Assembly: GCA_015501605.1 (NCBI GenBank)
Contig: JADNRZ010000018.1
Coordinates: 62,001-126,000, forward strand
Length of the DNA stretch: 64,000 bases
Direction of reading: 5' to 3'
From: Panaeolus papilionaceus
Lineage: Eukaryota > Basidiomycota > Agaricomycetes > Agaricales
The notes under the pieces were generated by a model. That model was not told where the DNA came from, did not search any database, and saw only the letters and a list, made by a program, of their open reading frames with translations. Positions 49,667 through 61,449 of this stretch are shown piece after piece. Positions within the stretch are counted from its first letter, which is position 1. The number at the start of each line of letters is the position of its first letter. Position numbers and translations under genes: made by a program.

Positions 49667-51585
49667 CTACTCAGGAGCAAACAGTTGGAAATTACGATTG
49701 TAGGTTCCAGAGGCCAACATGTTACCGTCGCTCGAAATATCGACAGACATGACCTTGCCCGCATCTGTTGTTAGTCTCTTTAACAGCTGCCAGTCATCCG
49801 CACTCCAGAGTTTGACAAAGCCGTCGTAACCCGCACTAGCAAAGAACAGACCTGATCTGTATCGCCATTCCTCCTCCGCGGAAGCACGATCTTTCTCTGG
49901 GTCGCGTTTCTCTGCCTTTTCTTCGTCCGCCTTACTGTCGTCGGACATGGTAACATCAGGAGGGGTATACTGAAAGTGGAGATCATTGGCGTAGAAAAAG
50001 CGGACGTCCGAAACGTTGGAGACGTGGGCAGGGATCGTGTAGAGGGATTTAATAGCTCTCATATCCCATATTCGAATGGTGTCGTCACCTGCTCCAGTAG
50101 CGACTTGATACCTGCCAATACATTGCGTTCATAAGTACGAAATCAGGTGTCCAATGAAACACAAACCCAGTAGGAGAAAATGCAATTGAGAAAATTGCCT
50201 GTACATGGCCATCCAGCACCATAGCAGTCCGTCCCGATCGCAAATCCCACACACGTCCAATTGCATCGAGACCTCTGTATCCAGAGTTTATTAATTAGTT
50301 TAGTCATGAACCAAATAATAAGGCCACGAACCCGGAAGCCACTAATGCACCGTCGTTTTGGAAGTCGACAGAGTAAACTTCTTTTGAGTGTCCTTCTTGT
50401 AGCAACAGCTCTGTTGATGTGTTTACATCCCAGAGGCGCCATGTTGTGTCAAAGCTAGCACTGGCAACATAATCACCCGATGGATGGAAAGCCACACGAC
50501 AGACACGATCTTTATGTCCCTTGAGTATTGAGAGGGGTGTATCACTAAGAAGTTGTTAGGAAACGCCAGACAAACTGAAGCGTATTTACTAACCTTGCTA
50601 GAGACCACAGAGCCAAAGTGCCTTCGCCTCCACCGCTAACAAGATTAATTGACTCAGCACTCTGCGTTAATGTTGCTTTTGGATGCCATGCTACACCTCC
50701 AACGCGGTCGGAATGTCCTCGTAATGCTCGAATTGGCGTACAGTTGGGCATATTCCATAGTTTAACTGTCCCAGACCAACTTCCGGTCGCAAGAATTTTG
50801 TTGTCTGGAGAGAAGCGTACTTGAGATATCGGTCGCTCGTCACCAATTTGAGATCCAAGGTTGGCAAATTTCTGCAGGTGAAGATTACATTCGACTGACC
50901 AAAGTAATTAATTAAAAGATAGACGTACTTTGATTTCATTGAATACTTTTTTGCGGATGTCGACCACTCGGCCAAGGTCCATTTGACTGTCTTTACGCTG
51001 TTGGGTGATCCGTTCTTGAGCTCTGATGAGAGAAGGGGAATCACTGTAAGCACCTTGTCGACCAAAACCTAGCGTAAATCCAACCTAGGAACAGAGAACT
51101 CTGCTATCCGTCTTCTAGCCTCCAAGAGCTCTAGGGAACCGGGGGAATAGAATTCTTCCTAGAGGATTAAGGATCGTTGTCTATACTTTGTATATGGGTA
51201 AATAAGCTTACCTCTTCTTCTTCACTTTCCGAAGATGATTCTTCGTCGACATGCATAGGATCGTCACCCCGAGCAGCATTGATTTGTGAGAGGACATAAA
51301 TCAAACGATCACGTCTGTCTGCAGCCTGAATAGGATGGCTTGTTAGGATAGAATAGGTGCATTGGCTTGGTCGACATGACGCACTCTTTCTCCGAAAAGT
51401 GTGATTGGTTCTCCTATTTCACGCAGACGCGCTTTGACGCGATTGTCGTCTGTAGGAACGGCCAATGTTCTGGCCTTTTTCTTTCTCTCCAGTTCGTCCA
51501 AAATGACTTTGTTTTCGAGGCGGGCTCGTTCTGATGCAGCATAACTCCCATCATCCATCAACGTATCCAGTGTTAGCTCCGACAT
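49667..51585 (-). CDS. U4/U6 snRNP component Prp4 (WD40)
   Basis: Prp4 is the WD40 protein of the U4/U6 di-snRNP needed for spliceosome assembly. The start is the ATG at 51585 ([20 protein letters not shown]). The N-terminal part has the SFM (PRP4-like) motif, [20 protein letters not shown] followed by TLFGER, at about 51380-51460, then an acidic patch near 51225-51250. WD40 repeats follow over about six exons: [40 protein letters not shown] with LWDVNTST, then [20 protein letters not shown]. The last exon has [20 protein letters not shown] and ends [16 protein letters not shown]. One of the later blades carries an acidic Lys/Glu insert (about 49880-49960). Length of about 520 residues fits the family. 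The 3' end is 35 bp from the MITE. Confidence 0.9.
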
Positions 51586-51589
51586 GTTG

Positions 51590-52160
51590 TATTTAGCAGA
51601 TAAAATGCTTGACTAGAAAGGACGAAGTGCCAGTGACTGGTTAACGTGAAAGAATAGCGGTTGTACATTATACAGCTCCTTCCAATCTAGGACCACATGT
51701 TTGGCAAAAGACACGGTTACAAATAACTGACCCATAAGTACCCCAGAGCTTAGCGGTTGTTCTGTCAATGCTTCAGGAGCTACGGCAGAAAAAAGACGAT
51801 AAACATCGCTTGAAGGAAACATACACACTTATGATTATATCAAGAACTTTGTTGGCAATTTCGACGGTGGAGATCGGTTGCGAAATATCAGCCGACTTAC
51901 CCCTTATTGTGTGCGCCAGTGCAGCAACCAGTAATGAACGTTCATTGCCGGTGTATTGGTATTTCTGACATTTGGATGACTTGTATAAAGGATGATCCTT
52001 TGAAGATGAATCAATTGGTGCCAAACTGAAAAGAGGACGTTTATTATATTATTCAATTTGTAGGAGTTGTACGTGGGATATCATGTGGTTGAGATCTCCG
52101 ATGGACCCTGAGGATTGCAACCATTGTGAAGGAGATTCCAATAATACTAATATACTTCCT
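51590..52160 (-). CDS. Possible small minus-strand gene, unidentified
   Basis: A frame from about 52024 reads [20 protein letters not shown], then [20 protein letters not shown] and [16 protein letters not shown]. It meets a GTGTATG donor near 51829 and, after a TAG acceptor near 51783, continues as [20 protein letters not shown], then [18 protein letters not shown], to a stop near 51613. The composition and the clean intron suggest a real protein of 130-160 residues. The start is unclear: a candidate upstream ATG near 52155 gives an exon ending CCCAC/GTACAA, but its phase does not fit. It lies in the space between PRP4 and the NDR kinase, upstream of PRP4 in the same direction. I do not recognise the family. 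Confidence 0.35.
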
Positions 52161-52250
52161 TAACCTTTTTTCAAATTCCCTTGTCAACCCTTTTCTCTTT
52201 CTTACTATTACTTTCATTCAACAACTTTTTACCTCTTAACCACTTTACAC

Positions 52251-54217
<1,967 letters not shown>

Positions 54218-54640
54218 ATCTAACGAACATCCTCAAAACATGTACTACTAGTAGAGAATGCTTTAGCATAGTCCGATTATCTGTAGGTATGATTAATTTT
54301 GAAATATAAGTACAAAGTGGATTTTCGATTTAGCCGTGAATGCTTCTTGAGTACCCCTAAGTGCTAAACTACTGATGACATCACGGCTGGCGGACCGAGG
54401 GTACACTGGTAAGCATTGGTTTGGTGAAATTCTATCCTCCTGACCACATTGTCTGCAAAAATAGGGTTTGTAGAAGTTTGTAGAATACCATACAACCCTC
54501 AGAAAAGGCCTTCTTATTCCCAGACAGCACTGTTGTATCAGCTCCCGCTCAATGGCATGACTTGCCAGATCCGCCTTTAAAAGGCCTGTGTCTTGTTCGA
54601 GCATCTTATCTGCATTCCTATCCCTCTACGCGGAAGAATA
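54218..54640. other. Intergenic DNA before the polyol dehydrogenase gene
   Basis: About 420 bp without a gene. The last 60 bp before the next start is C/T-rich; no TATA box is clear. Confidence 0.45.
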
Positions 54641-56224
54641 ATGGCTGCTTTCACCGAGACTTACAACCCTCGCAAGATCCTTGATAACCCAGAGTTCAGA
54701 ATCCTGAAAGAGGGCGAGAATCCAGGACCTGACGCTAACATCGCTGCTTTCTATAACCCAGCTCACGAAATTCACATCGTTCAAAAGCCGAAATTGAAGC
54801 CTGGTCCTGGCCAAGTTCTCGTGCATGTACGTGCTACTGGTATCTGCGGGTACGGGAAATCTCGTTTATCTTCCTTCTCATTTTACGCTAACGCCTTACT
54901 CTAGGAGTGATGTCCACTTCTGGCAGCACGGCAGAATCGGTGACTCTATGGTGGTAGAGGACGAGGTTAGTCGTGATCTTGCAAAAACATTAGTAGCTTA
55001 TCTGACACACTCTCGAATAGTGTGGTTCTGGTCATGAGTCCGCTGGAGAAGTCGTCGAAGTCGGTGAAGGTGTTACTCAGTGGAAAGCAGGCAGGGTGTA
55101 GTCATCTTTTGGGGTTATCTCAGTCTGACCTGTTTATTTAGGCGATCGTGTCGCCATCGAGGCTGGTGTGCCCTGCTCTCAGCCAGCGTGCGACGCCTGC
55201 CGCACTGGACGATACAATGCTTGCCCTGATGTGGTCTTTTTCTCGACCCCTCCATATCACGGTACGCAATTAGTCTCCAATTCCAACACGCGATATTTAA
55301 ATACTGCTTATATTAGGTACTTTGACTCGCTGGCATCTGCACCCTGCTCAATGGCTCCACCGCCTTCCTGCCGAAGTTTCCTTCGAGGAAGGTGCCCTTT
55401 GTGAGCCATTGGCAGTCGCACTTGCGGGTATCGAACGTTCTGGTTTGCGCCTCGGAGACCCCCTTGTCATCTGGTATGGAACAAATTAGGTTGAACTTAG
55501 GATGTGTTAAACGTTTCTTCTAAATAGCGGTGCTGGTCCTATTGGTTTGGTCACTCTTGCTGCTGCTCGAGCTGCAGGTGCCGAGCCCATCATCATCACT
55601 GATCTCTTCCAGAACCGCCTTGATTTCGCCAAACAGCTTGTGCCAGGCGTCCGCACTGTTCTCATTGACAGGAACTCGACATCCAAGGAGCAGGCTGCTA
55701 AAATCAAGGAGGCCGCAGGTGGTGCTCTTGCTGTAGCTTTGGAATGCACTGGAGTACAGAGCAGTATCCATACTGCCATCTATGTAGGTGTATTTCTCGG
55801 AAACACGATTAATCTGCTCTGATACGTCCTGATTTTTAGTCGGTGCAATTTGGAGGCAAGGTTTTCATCATTGGAGTCGGTAAAAGCGAACAAGCTGTAG
55901 GTGTTCCCTCGTCGTGTCTTAAACTCTTCGTCGTTAATTTTTTTTGCACCAGTTCCCTTTCATGCACCTGAGTGCAAACGAAATTGACGTCCAGTTCCAA
56001 TACCGCTACGCTAACCAGGTGAGCATTCTGTGAATATCTTGCACTCAAGATGAGCCTCACACAATGTTCTGCAGTACCCCAAGGCAATTCGTCTCGTTGC
56101 TGGTGGTCTGATTGACATCAAGTCTCTTGTTACCCATCGTTTCAAGCTCGAAGATGCTGTCGCAGCCTTCCATGTTGCAGCCGACCCCTCTCAGGGAGCT
56201 ATTAAAGTTCAAATTCACGACTAA
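54641..56224 (+). CDS. Zinc-dependent polyol dehydrogenase (L-arabinitol 4-dehydrogenase/sorbitol dehydrogenase family)
   Basis: Medium-chain dehydrogenase that probably oxidises a pentitol or hexitol with NAD+. Start at 54641 ([20 protein letters not shown]), stop at 56222-56224; about 390 residues over ten or so exons. Catalytic zinc ligands: Cys in GICGSDVHFW (joined across the intron at 54850-54905) and His/Glu in GSGHESAG. The structural zinc loop keeps its cysteines ([20 protein letters not shown]). The Rossmann fold is [18 protein letters not shown] (about 55527-55580), and the acidic residue in IITDLFQNR favours NAD+. The end has [20 protein letters not shown] and [16 protein letters not shown]. 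Sequence feel is closest to fungal L-arabinitol 4-dehydrogenases; sorbitol or xylitol dehydrogenase remains possible. Confidence 0.87.
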
Positions 56225-56608
56225 ATTCTGAAGGATACATGGGTACAGAGGGCTCTTGTTTATAGGCTAATTTAAATGAAATTGAGCGGCAGTAGAAGTA
56301 GTCAAAATGAGCACAAAATGTTGTAGAGTCTCGAAAAATCGCCTTTAATCTTTATTATTTTGTGTTACTTGAGTGAATCAGAAAGCCGAGAGACAGTCGC
56401 TATCAGCTACGAATACATAATTGCTTAGGATACAACAATTTGGTTTGTACGTTATAAGGTGAAGGGGAAAAGTAGATTGACTAAACTAATGTAAGTCTAT
56501 GGCTGGAGAAGGAAAAGTAAAAAGGAAATCATCAATTGATTTAAGTAATGAAATGGAACAAAGGGATTAGCCCTCTAATAATTAACCGAACTTCGAGCCT
56601 TTGGTGGA
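56225..56608. other. Convergent 3' intergenic DNA
   Basis: AT-rich DNA between two facing 3' ends. No gene or repeat is recognised. Confidence 0.45.
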
Positions 56609-59600
56609 CTACCAACCGTCTTGCCGTCTGCGAGACCAACCTTGATCTCCGTGGCGACGATCGTCGCGGTAATCTTGATGTCCACCTCCACCTGCACTAC
56701 CACCTCGTCCACGTCCTCTGCCACGACTTCCCCTGTGGCCGTAGTCACCGCGATTGCCTCTCCAGCCACGGTGTTCCCCACGATCGCCTCTGTCATGAGG
56801 TTGATAGCCAGAATTCGAATGTTGACGATAATCTCGGTCGTACTCGTAGTCATAGTCGTTATGTTGATGCTGATGTTGAGGTGCTGGGGCCACATGTGGA
56901 TCATAAGGGGAGTGAGCTGGCATAGGAGGCATACTGTTCATCATTGGAGGAGGGGGCGCTGGCTGCTGCTGAGCCTGTCGATATGAGGAATGCGCCTGGA
57001 GAGGCGGGAAGCTCATAGGGTAAGGTGCCTGTGGTGGTGGTGGCGGCGGCGGCGGAACAGGTCCCATCCAGGACTGAGGGGCTGATGAAACCATAGGGGG
57101 TGTAGGCATATGTGGCGGTGGTTGGGCAGCTCCCATTGAAGGTGCTGGTCCGGGAGGTGGTATAGGCGGGGTGAGACCAGGTAACCCTGATCCAACCAAG
57201 GTTCTAAGAACATTTTGAATTTGCTCTGGGGTCAAGGTAGCTACTTCAGCAGCCAGAGCTGCTGTATTTAGAGCTGGAACAGCGGTGGATGGCGACTGCA
57301 TCTGAGGCATAACTGGTGGTATCGTTGGGATAGAGGTAGGCAAGGAGGTTGTCAGAGATGGCGGAATCGTAGGAATCGCAGGGGAGTTTGTTGTAGGAGG
57401 CACCACAGAGGGGGTCGAGGAAGGAAGTAAGATGCTAGGGAGGGTGAACGGCAATGAAGGGATCGGCTGCAGAGGCGTGGTGGATTGAGCAATCTCCGGT
57501 GCAGGCCCCGATGTCGAGGTTTGCGGTGCTGGTAGTGGACTTGGATGAACGACGAGTTTACCTCTGTTAAGGATCCAGATGCCAATGAGATAAGTTCGAG
57601 TGCGCTCCTTTGGAAGCTTCAAGTTATCAAGCATCTCCATAAACTCAGGCAATGGCTGCGTCGCTGTAAGAGGAACCACGTAAAACTCTCGACCAGGACT
57701 GCTTTCCTTTGGTCGACTGCCCCATGGGAAAAGGAGGCCGTGACGTCTGAAAATCCCAATGTAAGCAAATCATAAGATGTAATATTAAAAGACGACATAC
57801 CCTCGAGAAATCAAAAAATCGCAATATGATTTGAAATCTTCTTCGCCTGATGGCGACGGGGAAAGTGCAACGGCGTAGAGCTCCTTAGCTGGGTTAAGTC
57901 TCGTTTGAAGTAAGTATTTTATTGAATTGTCGACTGGAACCCGGCCTTCAATCCTGAGGATATCTGAAGGGAAGAGGATCTTCCAGAGGGGAGAATCTGG
58001 TGATAATGCTTCCCTTCCAGCGACCTGCCTGGCATGTAAAGGTGTTTCTGGGGGCACGCTCGAGTCCAAAGGCATGGTGATCTAATTTGATAGTCGTTAG
58101 TTGAGAATGAATACCACAAATGATGACCAGACTTACCTTTCCAGTCCACACTTCAGGAAGGGAATCCACATTCGCATTGTCTTGAGTCGGTTGGTCGACT
58201 GATTGATTCGACTCCTGCGGTTGTTGTGCTTCTGTTTCTGGGTTATCTAAGAACATGTCAAAGTCCTGATCATTTGCCTCAACGGATTCCAACTCCATCT
58301 CTTCTTCACTTCCAGCAGCATCATTTGAAGCAGGTTCTTGGGTAAGTCCCTCAGTGACGAGTGGTTGCCCCTCAGCCAGAGTCTCAGTTGTGGGTTTAAG
58401 GCCACCCCAAACACTATTCAGGTCGAAGGAAGGTGCGCGACTACGTTCCGACTGGGAAGCAAAGGGAGAAATAGCAGTAGGGGTCGTCGTGACGGGAGAT
58501 GAAGCCACTGGTGCTGTGGGGGGTGGAGCCTGCGCAAGCGATGTGTCAATGGTGAGAGGTCCGCCATGATCTTCGTCGATGTTGATCAGGTCGTCCAAAT
58601 TCAGTTCACTCTGTGGTTGGTCCACCGGCATGTTGAAGGTGCCCTCTGGATTGGTTGCATCGACAGGAGACTGCGAGGTCATGGCGTGTGCTGGTACTGG
58701 AGGGGGTGCACCCCAATTCTCAGTCGAGGGGCTATGGCTCGGAACAGTGGGTGACTCCGGGGGGACAGATATCGACGCAGATCGCTGTCGCTGAGCGGAG
58801 GCAGCGCGTGCCCTAGCTTGCCTCTCCCTCTCTCTGCGCTCCGCTTCTTCATGCTCCTGACGTTCCAATTCACGTATGCTAGACAGATGGCCGTTCACAT
58901 CTTCGATATCTTCCAAACCCTTATGGGTAATCTTTGCCCGGGGCGCCATCAGTGTAGGAAGGATAGAATGTGCCAAAGCCTCCTGTTCGGCCTGTTTGAT
59001 CGACTGCTTAGTTTCTTCATCTGCAAGGTCGACGGAATCCATAGCTGCGAGCTCTTGAGGGGTCATTTCACCAGACGTTATCCGCTTGTGGATCGGAGCA
59101 CGATCAGGTTGTTTTAAATTGAACTCAAGCATGCGGAAGTGGTTCCTGAAAAATTGGTAAGATTGATATGTTGGAAAGGAAGGTTGCGAATGCTTACTTG
59201 TACTTGGTGCCGGCAGATGGTTGGCCTGTTTTATCAGGTTCATTCATTGCTTCATATAGATATCCTTCAAACTCAGTCGTAAAAGCTTTCGCATCATTGA
59301 TAACGGCTTCCTTTTCCTCTTCAGTAAGCTCTTCAGGATTCTTGGGAACCAGTTTCACCCCATTGCCTTTGCTTTCCTCCTCGTTTGTGTTGCTTTGATC
59401 TCCTGCGTGGTTAGGAACACGTACATGCGGATAACGCAAATACACCTCTACGAAGATTTCTTCCAGCTTTTTCAAGCAGTACTTTCTTGTTGGGTTATCA
59501 GTAGCATCCTCTGAGGTCTTCCGTTTCCGCTTCGAAGGGGGTGCTTTTGTTGTTGGAGCCGTTGTGGTTGAAGCCTTGCGTTTAAGATGACCATTGTGCG

Positions 59601-61449
59601 TTGCCTGAGCAGATGCAGATGCCGTGGCCCTCTTAGAGGGTGCACCGGGAGAAGGAGAGGCAGTGGCTTTGCGTTTCATCCGAGTGAGCCTCCTACGCCC
59701 GCGTGTTGTGCTCTCAGCGTCACTTGACTCGTCGTCAGATTCGGAAACATGGGTCCTAGATCGCTGCATAAATGTAATTATGAGATGTTAGCTTTGTTTC
59801 GTAAACGACTGCCAGGAAAAAGCAAGACAGGAGAAGTTTTGAACGCACCCGACGTGTCTCTTTGGCTTTCCGGTTCTCTTTGTTCTCCGTGTCGTCTTCC
59901 ACAAAAGTCTGATCGCTGGGTCCTTCCACTGGGATAACTTCAGACTCCGCTCGTTTAACGGACTGTACTGGGACAGCAGCCAGAGGCTCAGGTGTTTTGC
60001 TTGGGTTTGTCTTCACCAGGACAGCCTTGCGACGTTGGTTGTAAGTGCGTTCATCATCCGTGTCCCCCTCGAGGGCATCTTCGCCGTGCCATACCACTGA
60101 AAGATATGAATGAGTAAAATGTTCAATCAAGAAGCGATATGGAGAAAAGAGTCGGTAAAACAAAGCGTAATGAGAGATAAGTGGGGACGGCTGCGCAAAA
60201 AGAAAGAAATGCAGCTCGTGCGTAGAACTTGTGTGGCCAAAGTGAACGTAGAAGACGCATGCACCCCCAGTGACAGCGAGCGCTTGGATACGCGACCACT
60301 AATATGTCAGGGAGTCTGAATACCCGGAATGGAAGTGTGGGTTTAGACATCAAACGACATATTTGCATACACCTCTTTATTCTCTTTTCAGGGAACACGA
60401 GGCAGATGCGGAGGATGTGCTGGACACCCTCTCGGCCCGACAATGAAGGATCAAATGAGGGTTCACCGCACTGGGAAATGCGCGGTGGCCATATGACTCA
60501 TTCTAGCGCTCGCTGTAAGTTCAAAAGTAGAGAAGGCAATCAAAGCGCCGATGGTGCCTGATTTAAGGCATTGCAATTCTCTGTAAGGACTGCGCTATAA
60601 TCCTTGCTATTTTGGCACACTGACGAATGAGTGCTGCAACGCGTGGAAGTCTCTCGAAAAAGATGTGAAAAACGGGACAACCTGTGAGACGACACACGCG
60701 ATTCCTGGGCCGTTGCAGGAGGAGAACGGGGCATCGAGTGTGGTTACAACAGCGCATGTTTACTTGCTGGACTACTAAAGAAAGAGAAGAAATTTCTACA
60801 TAATGATTGTAATAATGGAAAATTGAAATGGCTGCAAGAATCAAAGAACAATCCAGCGAGAAAAGCTGGAAACGATAGGAGGTGGAATGAATCAAAAACT
60901 CACATGCTGAACGACGTCCAGTGGTCTGGCTACAAGTAGGACAGATATATACACCTATCAGAACGGGATCGGTCAGCAAATAGGCGTTTGCAATTTAACA
61001 AAATACTCACTAATTTCCTCTGCATCTGCTTCTGAAAGATCCGCACATGTAAAATGAAACCTGACAAAAGTTAGCACACAGCGCCCATTATGGAAACAAT
61101 GGACGTACCAAATCCTGCATCCGGAACAGAAAATCATAGGAGACCCATCGTCGCCAGCAGAACAAGTGCAATATACATCTTTCATTTTTGGACCAGGCTT
61201 CGCTTTTGCTTTGGTTTCCTCACCAATGCTTGCTGACTTCTTTGGTACCCTGGCAGTTGCACCTTTTTCACTTTTTCTACCCCTAGCACGACCAGCCTCC
61301 TTTGGCTTCACATCAGAGTCAGTGTCCATGGGTTCTTCTTTTACCAGAACAGCTTTTGCACCCCTGCTTTTAGCTCCTGTCGTAGAAGGTGTAGCGCTAG
61401 AACGCTTGGAAGTGGTTCCAGCTTTTGCAGCTCTGGTCCGTGTGCTCAT
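56609..61449 (-). CDS. Bye1-type PHD/TFIIS-M/SPOC transcription elongation protein
   Basis: Bye1 binds RNA polymerase II and histone H3 tails. Start at 61449 (MSTRTRAAKAGTTSKRSS). A basic, disordered leader comes first. The PHD finger is spread over three exons: VYCTCSAGDDGSPMIFCSGC, WFHFTCADLSEADAEEI, VYICPTCSQTTGRRSA, giving a complete C4HC3 set at about 61170-60905. An 807-bp intron (60097-60903) follows. Next come an acidic/basic linker, the TFIIS central domain (RKYCLKKLEEIFVEVYLRYP, then NHFRMLEFNLKQPDRAPIHK and SGEMTPQELAAM, about 59490-59030), and the SPOC domain (VWTGKITMPLDSS, FPSDILRIEGRVPVDNSIKY, about 58150-57550). The C-terminal third is Pro-rich, then RGG/RGR-rich with HRGSRGRGRGRGG, ending QDGW at 56609. 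The glycine-arginine tail suggests RNA binding; it is not part of yeast Bye1. Confidence 0.88.

Noticed and set aside
60110..60561. Plus-strand open frames inside the long Bye1 intron
   Set aside because: Short, without start context or recognisable domains; no evidence of a nested gene.
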